Origin: Rhodanobacter sp. PCA2 | GTDB lineage: Bacteria; Pseudomonadota; Gammaproteobacteria; Xanthomonadales; Rhodanobacteraceae | Assembly: GCF_013620825.1 (NCBI RefSeq) | Contig: NZ_NJIC01000033.1 | Location: 62,001-126,000, forward strand | Length of the DNA: 64,000 nucleotides | Reading direction: 5' to 3' | In this document: positions 17,683 through 26,851 of the stretch, piece by piece | How the letters are laid out: the number at the start of each line of letters is the position of its first letter | Position numbering within the stretch: the stretch's first letter is position 1 | Translations under genes and position numbers: made by a program | The notes under the pieces: generated by a model | The model's database searches: none | Seen by the model: only the letters and a program-made list of their open reading frames with translations | What the model was told of the DNA's origin: nothing

Positions 17683-17794
17683 GGGGGCGATCCACGACGA
17701 TGGAGAACCGAGTATGGACGTCCAAACGCGGCGCCGGCAAGCGTTGGCGATGAGCATGGGGCTGTTGCCCCACGCTCGCGGCAACGATCCGCCA

Positions 17795-19621
17795 CTAGCG
17801 CCCGCGCATGAACAGCTTGTCCAGTTCGGACAGGGACAACTGCGTCCAGGTGGGGCGGCCGTGGTTGCACTGGCCGGAACGCTCGGTGGCCTCCATCTCG
17901 CGCAGCAGCGCGTTCATCTCCGGCAGCGTCAGCCGCCGCCCGGCGCGCACCGAGCCGTGGCAGGCCATGGTGGAGAGCAGTTCGTTCTCCAGCTCCTGCA
18001 GTCGGCGCGAGCTGCCGTGCTGGGCGAGTTCCGCCAGCACGTCGCGGGTGAGCTGGCTCACGTCGGCGCCTTCGAGCAAGGCGGGAATGCGGCGCACCAC
18101 CACGCCGGAGGGACCGCTGCGCGAAAGCTCCAGGCCCCAGTCGGACAATGCCTCGGCATGCTCCTCGGCGGCGGCGGCCTCGCGCGCGCTGACCGCGATG
18201 TTGAGCGGCACCAGCAGCAGTTGCGAACGCAGGTTGCTGCAGGCGCGGCCGGCCTTGAGCTGTTCGTAGGTGATGCGCTCGTGCGCGGCATGCATGTCCA
18301 CCAGCACCAGGCCCTGCGCATTCTCGGCCAGGATGTAGATGCCCTTGAGCTGGGCGACGGCATAGCCCAGCGGCGGCGCGTCGCCCGCTTCGACGGTCGG
18401 CATCGGCGTCGGCGCACCGGGCGCGCGCGGCGCTTCGCCCAGCAGCGCGGCATAGCCCGCCAGCGGTTCGTCGCGCACGCCCAGCGCCAACCGGTTCTGG
18501 CCGGCGTGCACGGGCCACGAGGCGGCGCGCGCGACCGCCGGCAAGCCGGGCGCGGACGCATGCGCGGTGCTCATGTGCAGGCGCCCGCCCTCGGCTTCCG
18601 CATGCGACTCCACCTGCCCCGCGCGGGTCTGTGCGAGGGCCTCGTGCAGGGTGCGGAACAGGAAGTCGTGCACCAGCCGCTGCTCGCGGAAGCGCACCTC
18701 GTGCTTGGCCGGGTGCACGTTCACGTCCACGCCGGCGGGATCGAGTTCGAGGTACAGCACGAAGGCCGGATGGCGCCCGTGGAACAGCACGTCGGCATAG
18801 GCCTGGCGCACCGCATGGGCCACCACGCGGTCGCGCACCAGGCGTCCGTTGACGTAGAAGTACTGCTGGTCGGCCTGGCTGCGCGAGGCGGTGGGCAGGC
18901 CCACCCAGCCGGACAGGCGCATGCCCGCGGCGGCATGGTCCACGCGCAGGCTCTGCGCCGGGAAATCCTCGCCCAGCACCTCGGCAACGCGGCGCAGCTG
19001 CGCCTGCTCGTCGCGCGCCGCCTTCCAGATGCGCACCGGCTTGCCGTTGTGGACCAGCCGGAATTCCACGCCGCCGCGCGCCAGCGCCAGCGACTTCAGC
19101 AGGTCGTCGATGTGGGCGAACTCCGTGCGCTCCGCGCGCATGAACTTCTTGCGCGCAGGCACGTTGTGGAACAGGTCGCGCACTTCCACGCTGGTGCCCG
19201 GCGGATGTTGCGCGGGCCGCGCCGCCTGCAGCCTGCCGCCGTCCACCTCGATGCGGAACGCGGCCTCGGCGTCGCGCAGGCGCGAGGTGAGCGCGAAGCG
19301 CGCCACCGAGGACACCGAGGCCAGCGCCTCGCCGCGGAAACCCATGCTGGCGACGTGTTCCAGGTCGTCGAAGCTGCCGATCTTGCTGGTGGCGTGCGAG
19401 GCCACGGCCAATGGCAGCTCGTCCGGCGCGATGCCGCCGCCGTCGTCGCGCACGCGGATCAGTCGCGCGCCGCCGGCCTCGATCTCCACCTCGATGCGGC
19501 TGGCGCCGGCGTCGAGGCTGTTCTCGACCAGTTCCTTGACCACGGACGAGGGACGCTCGATCACCTCGCCGGCGGCGATCTGGTTGATGAGTTCGGGAGG
19601 CAGCGGGCGGATGACGGGCAT
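17795..19621 (-). CDS. mutL: DNA mismatch repair protein MutL
   Basis: This 608-residue protein has an N-terminal GHKL ATPase domain ([37 protein letters not shown]) and a C-terminal dimerisation domain. The C-terminal part contains [12 protein letters not shown], close to the DQHA(x)2E(x)4E metal site of endonuclease-type MutL, with Gln replaced by Met, and a late CNHGRP motif. This suggests a nicking MutL rather than the MutH-dependent type. The ATG at 19621 has no Shine-Dalgarno but a TAAAGT box exactly 6 nt upstream (19628-19633), suggesting a leaderless transcript. Confidence 0.96.
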   Translation of the reverse strand: MPVIRPLPPELINQIAAGEVIERPSSVVKELVENSLDAGASRIEVEIEAGGARLIRVRDDGGGIAPDELPLAVASHATSKIGSFDDLEHVASMGFRGEALASVSSVARFALTSRLRDAEAAFRIEVDGGRLQAARPAQHPPGTSVEVRDLFHNVPARKKFMRAERTEFAHIDDLLKSLALARGGVEFRLVHNGKPVRIWKAARDEQAQLRRVAEVLGEDFPAQSLRVDHAAAGMRLSGWVGLPTASRSQADQQYFYVNGRLVRDRVVAHAVRQAYADVLFHGRHPAFVLYLELDPAGVDVNVHPAKHEVRFREQRLVHDFLFRTLHEALAQTRAGQVESHAEAEGGRLHMSTAHASAPGLPAVARAASWPVHAGQNRLALGVRDEPLAGYAALLGEAPRAPGAPTPMPTVEAGDAPPLGYAVAQLKGIYILAENAQGLVLVDMHAAHERITYEQLKAGRACSNLRSQLLLVPLNIAVSAREAAAAEEHAEALSDWGLELSRSGPSGVVVRRIPALLEGADVSQLTRDVLAELAQHGSSRRLQELENELLSTMACHGSVRAGRRLTLPEMNALLREMEATERSGQCNHGRPTWTQLSLSELDKLFMRGR

Positions 19622-19669
19622 CCGCGCACTTTATCAGCTGTGCCGGATGCGCCGCGGAAACGGCGCCGC

Positions 19670-21226
19670 TCAGCCCGCCGGAATCGCCAGCACGGTGCCG
19701 GTGCGCACCGCGTTGCCGTCGATGTGGTTCGCGCTCTTCAGCGCGCCTACGCTGATGCCGTACTGCCGCGCGATGCTGCGCAGGCTTTCGCCGTCGCCCA
19801 CGCGATGCAGGTCGCGCACGTTCGCGTCGGCAACGGGCGTGGCGGCGTCGGCCAGCGCCACGGTGGCCGACGCCGTGGCTGCCGGTTTGGCCGATGCCAG
19901 CTCGGTGCCGTTGCGGCGCGCGGCCTGGGCCGCGAACCAGGTGCCCGGCGGCGGCGTGGATTCGAAATAGTTCCTGACGCCGCCCATCACCGCCTCGGCC
20001 AGCGACTTCTGGTGCGCCGGATCGCGCAGCTTGCGCTCTTCGGTCGGATTGCTGATGAACGCGGTCTCGACCAGGATCGAGGGCACGTCGGGCGAGCGCA
20101 GCACCACGAAGTTCGCGCGCTCCACGTAGCCGCGGTGGGTGGGACCGAGCTGGCCCAGTGCCTTCAGCACGTTGCCGGCCACCGAGTCGCTGGCCTGCAC
20201 CGCCCAACCCTGCTGCATGTCCAGCAGCACCTTGGCGAGGCCGTCGCTCTTGTCGTCCAGCGAGACGCCGCCGATCAGGTCGGCGCTGTTTTCGCGGTCG
20301 GCCAGCACGCGCGCCGCCACCGAGCTCTTGCCGCGCGAGGACAGCACCCACACCGAGGAACCGCGCGCGTCGCCGCTGGTGAACGCGTCGGCGTGGATGG
20401 AGACGAACAGGTCGGCGTCGTGCTCGCGCGCGATCTGGTAGCGGCGCGCCAGCGGGATGAAGTAGTCGCCGTCGCGGGTGAGGATGGCCTTCATGCCCGG
20501 CTGCTTGTTGATCTGCGCCGCGAGGTCGCGCGCCACCGCCAGGGTGACGTTCTTCTCCAGCGTGCCGCCCGGGCCGTGCGAGCCGGGGTCCTTGCCGCCG
20601 TGCCCGGCGTCGATGCACACCACCACCTTGCGCTGGCCGTCCAGCAGGGCCGCGGCCTGCTGGGTGATCTGGCGGCTGGCGCCCACGGCCCTGCCGCCAT
20701 GGCGGCCGCTTACCGTGGGAACGGTGACCGCTATCTGCCGCGGCGCGGCAGCCGGTTCGGCCGCCGGCGTGCTGGCGGGCTTCACGGCGGCGACGGTGCG
20801 GGCATTGTCCGCCGCGTCGCCGTTGCCCGGCAGCAGGTCCAGCACCAGCCGGTAATGGTCGCCCGCGCCGGGCTTGAGCACGAAGCTGCGCACCTTGCTG
20901 CCGGCCGCCATGCGCGTGACCAGCTGCAGGCGATTGCCGTCGCGGTTCGGGCTCATGCCACGGTACAGGCCTTGCGCGGCCGGATTGGCGAAACCGGCGG
21001 CCAGCTTGCTGCTGGCGAAGTCCACGGTCACCTGGTCGTTGCCGCGGTCGATGCGGTAGTCCGGCGCCCCGGCCAGGTCGAACACCAGCCGGGTATGGCT
21101 GGCGTCGGCCCAGACCCGCACCGCCTTCACGTCGGCCGCATGCGCGCTGCCTGGCGCCCAGACAGACGCCAGCGCAACGATCAGGACTCCGGCCAGGTTG
21201 TTCAGGTAGGCGCGCATGAGGCGCAT
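19670..21226 (-). CDS. amiC: N-acetylmuramoyl-L-alanine amidase AmiC type (AMIN, Amidase_3, LysM)
   Basis: This 518-residue periplasmic enzyme has a signal peptide ending near SAHA, an AMIN septal-targeting domain (about residues 30-140), a zinc-dependent Amidase_3 domain (about 185-410: CIDAGHGGKDPGSHGPGG, a His in ISIHADAF, a Glu in LVETAFISNP) and a C-terminal LysM domain (about 465-515). It cleaves the stem peptide from muramic acid during daughter-cell separation. The domain order AMIN-amidase-LysM is the usual one in pseudomonads and xanthomonads, as is its position upstream of mutL. Confidence 0.94.
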   Translation of the reverse strand: MRLMRAYLNNLAGVLIVALASVWAPGSAHAADVKAVRVWADASHTRLVFDLAGAPDYRIDRGNDQVTVDFASSKLAAGFANPAAQGLYRGMSPNRDGNRLQLVTRMAAGSKVRSFVLKPGAGDHYRLVLDLLPGNGDAADNARTVAAVKPASTPAAEPAAAPRQIAVTVPTVSGRHGGRAVGASRQITQQAAALLDGQRKVVVCIDAGHGGKDPGSHGPGGTLEKNVTLAVARDLAAQINKQPGMKAILTRDGDYFIPLARRYQIAREHDADLFVSIHADAFTSGDARGSSVWVLSSRGKSSVAARVLADRENSADLIGGVSLDDKSDGLAKVLLDMQQGWAVQASDSVAGNVLKALGQLGPTHRGYVERANFVVLRSPDVPSILVETAFISNPTEERKLRDPAHQKSLAEAVMGGVRNYFESTPPPGTWFAAQAARRNGTELASAKPAATASATVALADAATPVADANVRDLHRVGDGESLRSIARQYGISVGALKSANHIDGNAVRTGTVLAIPAG

Positions 21227-21411
21227 TGAATCTCAGGCGCACTTGGAATGCAAGAAGTTTTCCCTTGAATTTCCATAACCTGCGACTGGTTCGTCAGCCG
21301 TTGTCTAGGTAGGGGCTGCAAGTTGCCGATGTCACTGGCGTTGCACGCGGAAAGCCCAGCCCGACGCCAAGTCGTGCTTTTCCATCAAAAACAGCGGCTT
21401 GCGCTCGCGGC

Positions 21412-21873
21412 TCAGTGCAGCCGTGCGAGCAGCTCGCGGCCCCGCGCGGTCTCGGCCTGCAGGCGCGCCTGACGGCCGCCATCGGCATAGTCCAGGTGCA
21501 GGATCAGGTCTGCCGCCGGCAGCGCGCCCCGGCCGCGCTCCGGCCACTCCACCAGCACCAGCGCGGCCGGATCGGCCAGCGCGTCCAGGCCCAGCCATTC
21601 GAGTTCGCCCGGATCGGCGATGCGGTACAGGTCCAGGTGCCAAGCTGACCGGCCTTCGGCGTCGTAGCGTTCGACCAGGCTGTAGGTGGGGCTCTTGATG
21701 CGCTCGCCCACGCCCAGCGCGCCCAGCAGCGCGCGGGCGAACGTGGTCTTGCCCGCCCCCAGCTCGCCGTGCAGGTGGATCACCATGCCGTCCCGATCCA
21801 GCGCCGCGGCGATCCGGCGGCCCAGGGCCAGCGTGGCGGCCTCGTCGGGCAGGGTCCAGCGCGCCTCGCTCAT
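21412..21873 (-). CDS. tsaE: tRNA threonylcarbamoyladenosine biosynthesis ATPase TsaE
   Basis: This 153-residue P-loop protein has a Walker A GELGAGKTT (about residue 41), SPTYSLVERY, and the HLDLYRIADPGELEWLGL segment that defines TsaE. It works with TsaB/TsaD in forming t6A37 on ANN-decoding tRNAs. Its ATG overlaps the nnrDE stop (ATGA), so it is translated from the same message. Length matches the family. Confidence 0.96.
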   Translation of the reverse strand: MSEARWTLPDEAATLALGRRIAAALDRDGMVIHLHGELGAGKTTFARALLGALGVGERIKSPTYSLVERYDAEGRSAWHLDLYRIADPGELEWLGLDALADPAALVLVEWPERGRGALPAADLILHLDYADGGRQARLQAETARGRELLARLH

Positions 21874-23345
21874 GCGTCCAGCCCGTTGCCCAGCGCGCGC
21901 AGCGGCGCCAGCAGGTCGCTGGCGAGCAGGCCGCGCTCGCCCTGCTGCGCCGCGCGGTCGCCGGCACGCGCATGCAGCCCCACGCCAAGGCAAGCCGCTT
22001 CCCAGGCATCGCAGCCCTGCGCGAGCAAGGCGGCGACGATGCCGGTGAGCAGGTCGCCCATGCCGCCGCCGGCCATGCCGGGATTGCCCCACGGACAGAC
22101 GTCCAGACGTCCATCCGGCGAGGCGATCAGGCTGCCGGCTCCCTTCAGCACCACGGTGGCGTGGTAGCGGATCGCCAACGCGCGGGCGGCGGCGAAACGG
22201 TCGGCCTCCACCTCGGCCACCGTGCTTTCCAGCAGCCGTGCCGCCTCACCCGGATGCGGCGTCAGCACGGCCGGCTGCGTGAAGCGCCGCGACTCGCGCG
22301 CCAGCAGGTTGAGTCCGTCGGCGTCCAGCACCAGCGGCTTGCCGCTGTCCAGCGCGGTGAGCCACAGCGCGTGGCCCCACGCGCCCTGCCCCAGCCCCGG
22401 CCCCACGGCCAGCACGCTGGCGCGTTCCAGCAACGGTTCCAGCGCCTGCGGACCGTCCACGCCGTGCGCCATCAATTCCGGCCGCGCCGCGTTCAGCGCG
22501 AACAGATGCTCCGCGCGCGTCGCCACGCTGACCAGCCCCGCGCCGGCGCGCAGCGCGGCCTCGCCGCACAGGCGGATCGCGCCGGCCATGCCGTGCTCGC
22601 CGCCGATCGCCAGCACGTGGCCGTTCGTGCCCTTGTGCGCGTCGCGGGGGCGCGGCGGCAACTGCGCCGAGACCAGCAGCCGGGCATCGGGCGACGCGCC
22701 CTGCCACAGCGCCTCCGGCAAGCCCAGTGCGTCGAGTTCCAGCACACCCACGTGGCCGGCGGCATGCCCGGTGTACAGGCCACGCTTGGCCGCGATGAAA
22801 CTCGCGGTGACGGCAGCGCGGATCGCCGCTCCCGGCACGCGGCCGGTGTCGGCATCCAGCCCGGAGGGCACGTCCAGCGCCAGCACCGGCACGCCGCTGG
22901 CATTGATCGCCTCGACCAGCGTCGACGCCAACGCTTCGGGCGCCCGGCGCAGGCCGGTGCCGTACAACGCGTCGACGTGGACGTCGGCCTCGGGCAAGCC
23001 ATCGTCCTCGCGCCACACCTGCACGCCGCCGCCCGTTTCGTTCCATGCCTGTCGCGCAAGCGCGGCGTCGCCCGCGGACGCGTCACTCAGCGCGAGCACC
23101 ACCACGTGCAAACCGGCCTCGCGCGCCAGCGCCGCCAGCAGGAAACCGTCGCCGCCGTTGTTGCCGGGCCCGCAATGCACCGCGATGCGCTGCGCCTGCG
23201 GCCAGTGCCGGCGCAGGCTGGACAGGCCCGCCCAGGCCGCGCGGCGCATCAGCTCGAAACCCGGCACGCCGAGCACGTCGATCGCGCGACGATCCAGCGC
23301 GCGTACCTGGGCGACGGTGTAGAGCTCGTGGCGGTGATTCGACAT
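21870..23345 (-). CDS. nnr: Bifunctional NAD(P)H-hydrate epimerase / ADP-dependent dehydratase
   Basis: This 491-residue fusion has an N-terminal NnrE epimerase domain (residues about 1-210: HCGPGNNGGDGF, DVPSGLDADTG) and a C-terminal NnrD ribokinase-like dehydratase (about 225-490: KGTNGHVLAIGG, LTPHPGEAARLL, GNPGMAGGGMGDLLTG). Together they repair hydrated NAD(P)H. The ATG at 23345 has no Shine-Dalgarno but a perfect TATAAT at 23352-23357 on the minus strand, 6 nt before the start codon. The long upstream in-frame extension overlaps queG and is not real. Confidence 0.95.
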   Translation of the reverse strand: MSNHRHELYTVAQVRALDRRAIDVLGVPGFELMRRAAWAGLSSLRRHWPQAQRIAVHCGPGNNGGDGFLLAALAREAGLHVVVLALSDASAGDAALARQAWNETGGGVQVWREDDGLPEADVHVDALYGTGLRRAPEALASTLVEAINASGVPVLALDVPSGLDADTGRVPGAAIRAAVTASFIAAKRGLYTGHAAGHVGVLELDALGLPEALWQGASPDARLLVSAQLPPRPRDAHKGTNGHVLAIGGEHGMAGAIRLCGEAALRAGAGLVSVATRAEHLFALNAARPELMAHGVDGPQALEPLLERASVLAVGPGLGQGAWGHALWLTALDSGKPLVLDADGLNLLARESRRFTQPAVLTPHPGEAARLLESTVAEVEADRFAAARALAIRYHATVVLKGAGSLIASPDGRLDVCPWGNPGMAGGGMGDLLTGIVAALLAQGCDAWEAACLGVGLHARAGDRAAQQGERGLLASDLLAPLRALGNGLDA

Positions 23346-23393
23346 GTACGGATTATAGGCATGCCGCCTGCGCCACCCGCCTACAATGTGCGC
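23346..23393. promoter_or_regulatory. 48-bp divergent region with two putative leaderless promoters
   Basis: On the minus strand TATAAT (23357-23352) lies 6 nt before the ATG of nnrDE. On the plus strand TACAAT (23382-23387) lies 6 nt before the ATG of queG. Neither gene has a Shine-Dalgarno sequence. With transcription starting about 7 nt after the -10 box, both messages would begin at the A of the start codon. The two -35 regions must overlap the opposite -10 or coding region, so the promoters probably compete. Confidence 0.6.
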
Positions 23394-24458
23394 ATGTCCG
23401 TCAGCAGCCCCATCGACTACGCCGCCCTCGCCCGCGAGATCAAGCAGTGGGCGCGCGAGCTGGGCTTCGCCGACACCGGCATCAGCGGCGTGGCGCTGGA
23501 CGAGGACGAGCGTCACCTGGAACGCTGGCTGGGCGACGACCACCACGGCGAGATGGAATACATGGCGCGCCATGGCACGAAGCGCGCGCGTCCCGCCGAA
23601 CTGGAGCCGGGCACGCGGCGCGTGATCTCGGTGCGCATGGACTACGTGCCGCCCGGCACGCGCAATGCCTGGGACGTGATCCGCGACGGCGAGGCCGGCT
23701 ACGTGGCGCGCTACGCGCTGGGCCGCGACTACCACAAGCTGATGCGCAACCGCCTGCAGAAGCTGGCCGAACGCATCCACGACGCGATCGGCGACTTCGG
23801 CTACCGCGCCTACGTCGATTCCGCGCCGGTGCTGGAAAAGGCGCTGGCGCGCGACGCGGGGCTGGGCTGGATCGGCAAGCACACCGTGCTGATCAACCGC
23901 CACGCCGGCTCGTACTTCTTCCTCGGCGAGCTGTACACCGACCTGCCGCTGCCGGTGGACGAACCGGCCAGCGCGCATTGCGGCTCCTGCCGCCGCTGCA
24001 TCGACATCTGCCCCACGCAGGCGATCCTGGCGCCGTACACGCTCGACGCGCGCCGCTGCATCTCCTACCTCACGATCGAGCTCAAGGGCTCCATCCCCGA
24101 GGAGCTGCGCGCGCCGATGGGCAACCGCATCTTCGGCTGCGACGACTGCCAGCTGGCCTGCCCCTGGAACAAGTTCGCGCAGGACGCCGCGGAGCCGGAT
24201 TTCGCGCCGCGCCACAGCCTTGACGGCGCGAAGCTGGTCGAGCTGTTCGCGTGGAGCGAGGAGGAATTCCTCAAGCGCACCGAAGGCATGGCGATTCGCC
24301 GCACCGGCTACGAAGGCTGGCTGCGCAACATCGCGGTGGCCCTGGGCAACGCGCCGAAATCGGCGGCGATCCGCGCTGCGCTGCATGCACGCGCAGACCA
24401 TCCCTCGCCCGTCGTGCGCGAGCACGTGGCCTGGGCGCTGGCGCGGCAACCGGACTGA
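23394..24458 (+). CDS. queG: Epoxyqueuosine reductase QueG
   Basis: This 354-residue cobalamin and iron-sulfur enzyme carries two 4Fe-4S cluster motifs: CGSCRRCIDICP (near residue 196) and CDDCQLACPW (near 247). The N-terminal domain has DYVPPGTRNAWDV and YALGRDYHKLMR, typical of QueG. It completes queuosine synthesis by reducing epoxyqueuosine in tRNA. C-terminal HEAT-like repeats are present (RNIAVALGNAP). It is divergent from nnrDE and converges with pncB, 4 nt away. Confidence 0.96.
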   Translation: MSVSSPIDYAALAREIKQWARELGFADTGISGVALDEDERHLERWLGDDHHGEMEYMARHGTKRARPAELEPGTRRVISVRMDYVPPGTRNAWDVIRDGEAGYVARYALGRDYHKLMRNRLQKLAERIHDAIGDFGYRAYVDSAPVLEKALARDAGLGWIGKHTVLINRHAGSYFFLGELYTDLPLPVDEPASAHCGSCRRCIDICPTQAILAPYTLDARRCISYLTIELKGSIPEELRAPMGNRIFGCDDCQLACPWNKFAQDAAEPDFAPRHSLDGAKLVELFAWSEEEFLKRTEGMAIRRTGYEGWLRNIAVALGNAPKSAAIRAALHARADHPSPVVREHVAWALARQPD

Positions 24459-24462
24459 AGCC

Positions 24463-25647
24463 TCAACCCTGCGTGGCGGGTATCCCGAATACCTGGCGCA
24501 GATAGGTCACGTAGGCTTCGTCCTCGCACATGTTCTTGCCCGGCGAGTCGCTGAGTTTGGCCACCGGCTGGTCGTTGCAGCGGATCATCTTGATCACGAT
24601 GTTGAGCGGCGTCGGCCCGGTGTCGTTGCTGAGGTTGGTGCCCACGCCGAACGCCAGCAGGCAGCGCCCGCGGAAGTGCTCGTAGAGCTGCATCACCTTG
24701 GGGATGTCCAGGCCGTCGCTGAACACCAGCACCTTGCTGCGCGGATCGACGCGGTTGGCCCTGTAGTGCGCCAGCATGCGTTCGCCCCAGTCGAACGGAT
24801 CGCCGGAATCGTGGCGCGCGCCATCGAACAGCTTGCAGAAATACATGTCGAAATCGCGCAGGAACGCGTTCAGGCCGTACACGTCGGAAAGCGCGATGCC
24901 GAGGTCGCCGCGGTACTCCTTCGCCCAGGTCTCCAGCGCCGCCACCTGCGAGTCGCGCAGGCGCGGACCCAGCGCCTGGTGCGCCTGCAGGTATTCGTGC
25001 GCCAGCGTGCCGAGCGGAACGAGGCCGAGCTTCCACGCGTACCACACGTTGCTGGTGCCGGCGAGCTGGCTGCCCAGCCCGTCGCGCAAGGCGATCAGCA
25101 CCTCCTCGTGCCAGGTCCGCGAGTAACGCCGGCGCGTGCCGTAGTCGGCGATGTGGCATTGCTCGTAACCCTGCGTGCCGTGCAGCAACGCGATCTTGGC
25201 CTGCAGGCGTCGCCGCCCCTCGGCAAGGTCGTGGCCCGGCTGCGTGTTGCGGAAGTACACCTCGTTGACGATGGCCAGCAACGGCACCTCGAACAGGATG
25301 GTGTGCAGCCACGGCCCCTTGATGCGGATCTCGATCTCGCCGTTGCCCGCTTCCGCCGGCGCGATGGTCACGTACTTCGCGTTGAGCTGGAACAGGCCAA
25401 GGAAATCCACGAAGTCGCTCTTGATGAAGCGCATCGCGGCCAGGTAGTCGAGTTCCTCGCTGCTGAAGCGCAGGGTGCACAGCGCCGCCAGCTCTTCGCG
25501 GATCTCGGCGATGTACGGCACCAGGTCGATGCCCGGGTTGCGGCACTTGAAGCGGTACTCCACCCGGGCGGCCGGGTAGTGATGCAGCACCACCTGCATC
25601 ATCGAGAACTTGTAGAGGTCGGTGTCCAGCAGCGATTCGATGATCAT
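24463..25647 (-). CDS. pncB: Nicotinate phosphoribosyltransferase
   Basis: This 394-residue enzyme matches PncB throughout: [20 protein letters not shown] at the N-terminus, [20 protein letters not shown]-like [25 protein letters not shown] and [12 protein letters not shown]. It makes nicotinate mononucleotide from nicotinate and PRPP in NAD salvage. ATG 25647 is preferred; an in-frame GTG at 25701 would add 18 non-family residues. A GATAAT -10-like box on the minus strand lies about 45 nt upstream (25693-25698). Confidence 0.95.
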   Translation of the reverse strand: MIIESLLDTDLYKFSMMQVVLHHYPAARVEYRFKCRNPGIDLVPYIAEIREELAALCTLRFSSEELDYLAAMRFIKSDFVDFLGLFQLNAKYVTIAPAEAGNGEIEIRIKGPWLHTILFEVPLLAIVNEVYFRNTQPGHDLAEGRRRLQAKIALLHGTQGYEQCHIADYGTRRRYSRTWHEEVLIALRDGLGSQLAGTSNVWYAWKLGLVPLGTLAHEYLQAHQALGPRLRDSQVAALETWAKEYRGDLGIALSDVYGLNAFLRDFDMYFCKLFDGARHDSGDPFDWGERMLAHYRANRVDPRSKVLVFSDGLDIPKVMQLYEHFRGRCLLAFGVGTNLSNDTGPTPLNIVIKMIRCNDQPVAKLSDSPGKNMCEDEAYVTYLRQVFGIPATQG

Positions 25648-25733
25648 GCGTCGTCCGTTCGGCGCGATGGCGCAACGGGCGCCAACGGCGCGATTATCCA
25701 CGCTGGCGGTGCGTCAACGCGAATCGCGGGCAT

Positions 25734-25863
25734 AAAAAATCCCGGTAGCCAGGGGAGTAGCTACCGGGACTCGTCAGGTCGGCGCGTCAAGAGGGGAGAG
25801 AGGGGCCGACCCCCCGACGGTGCGATGGATTGCCCCGTCTCCTGTCGCCTCACGGCGATACGT
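25734..25863 (-). ncRNA. Candidate small RNA with C-rich loops and intrinsic terminator
   Basis: On the minus strand a TTGAAC/TACACT promoter (25896-25891 and 25875-25870, 15-nt spacer) is followed by about 130 nt. This stretch ends in a 9-bp GC-rich hairpin (25741-25768) and a run of six T. Three hairpins are clear: TCGCC-GTGA-GGCGA (25845-25858); a 7-bp stem GGTCGGC/GCCGACC (25777-25811) with a loop containing CTCCCC; and the terminator stem with the loop TACTCCCCTG. Two exposed CCCC loops recall the Xanthomonadaceae sRNA sX13. The identity is an inference. A 60-codon open frame here lacks a ribosome site and is not supported. The rest of 25648-26004 holds only the pncB leader and the promoter of the next gene. 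Confidence 0.6.
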
Positions 25864-26004
25864 GTGCTTAGTGTAGCCGCTGCGGCGGAAGTTCAAGGCG
25901 ACCGCACGAAATGATTCAGTTTCCAGCCAGCCACACGCTGCGTCGTTCAACCACATGGGGACGGGCCGGCGTCTCTACAATGCCCCGTCGCCACGGAGGT
26001 CACC

Positions 26005-26814
26005 ATGAAAACGCTGCTGCGCTGCTGCCTGCTCTGGCTGTGCCTGCCGCTGCTGGCCCACGCGGCCGAGCTGCGCATCGACCTCGGCCGCGGCGCGACC
26101 ACCTGGACCACCGCGCAACTGCTGGCCCGCGCCGACGCGTCCTCGGTGGCGATTCCCGACGACGTGGCGTTCGGCCATCCGATGCGCTACCGCGCCGTTC
26201 CCTTGCGCGCGCTGCTGCCCGGGTTGCGCCCCGACCAGCATCTGCAGTTCGTGGCCGGCGACGGCTTCGCCGCCGAGATTCCTGCCGACGCGATCCTCAA
26301 CCACCAGGGCGCGCAGGCGTGGCTGGCGATCGAAGACCCGGCACAGCCCTGGCCCACGCTGGCCGAAAACAGCAAGGGCGCCGGCCCGTTCTATCTGGTG
26401 TGGACCGATCCGAAGGCTGCTCACATCAGCCCGGAGCAATGGCCGTACCAGCTCGCCGCGATCCGCCTGCTCTCCGGCGTGGAGGCGCGCTTCCCCGCCA
26501 TCGTTCCGCAAGCCGGCGCCAACGCCGACGTGCGCAAAGGCTTCGCGGTATTCAAACGCACCTGCTTCGCCTGCCACACGATGAACGGCGCAGGCGACGC
26601 GAAGCTGGGGCCGGACCTCAACATCCCGCACAACCCCACCGAATACCTGCGTGCCGACCTGCTGCGCGGCTTCATCCGCAACCCGCAATCGCTGCGGCGC
26701 TGGCCGGAAGCGAAGATGCAGGGCTTTCCCACGCAGGAGGCGCTGTCCGACGACGACCTCGACGCGGTGCTGGCCTATCTGCGCTACATGGCGAAGCACA
26801 AGGCGGCGCATTGA
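26005..26814 (+). CDS. Secreted protein with oxidoreductase-like N-terminal domain and cytochrome c domain
   Basis: This 269-residue protein has a signal peptide (cleavage near AHA-A). An N-terminal region (about residues 20-165) resembles the molybdopterin-binding-fold 'DMSO/TMAO reductase-like' domain without an obvious cofactor Cys (VPLRALLPGL, FVAGDGFAAEIPAD). The C-terminal class I cytochrome c domain has the haem site CFACH near residue 187 and a probable Met ligand in KMQGFP. It is therefore a periplasmic electron carrier. CCACGGAGGTCACC is a strong ribosome site and TACAAT (25976-25981) a good -10. The redox partner is unknown. Confidence 0.8.
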   Translation: MKTLLRCCLLWLCLPLLAHAAELRIDLGRGATTWTTAQLLARADASSVAIPDDVAFGHPMRYRAVPLRALLPGLRPDQHLQFVAGDGFAAEIPADAILNHQGAQAWLAIEDPAQPWPTLAENSKGAGPFYLVWTDPKAAHISPEQWPYQLAAIRLLSGVEARFPAIVPQAGANADVRKGFAVFKRTCFACHTMNGAGDAKLGPDLNIPHNPTEYLRADLLRGFIRNPQSLRRWPEAKMQGFPTQEALSDDDLDAVLAYLRYMAKHKAAH

Positions 26815-26851
26815 AACCGCGATCACCGGTGGCGAACTGCCCGCCTGACGA

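Noticed and set aside
17285-21229. Open frame of 1314 codons on the plus strand
   Set aside because: It is antisense to DUF1684, mutL and amiC, is rich in His/Arg/Ala as expected for GC-rich shadows, and has no family features; the three minus-strand genes are clear.
25774-25956. 60-codon open frame on the minus strand between pncB and the cytochrome gene
   Set aside because: It overlaps the promoter and body of the candidate small RNA, lacks a ribosome site and shows no protein-like composition.
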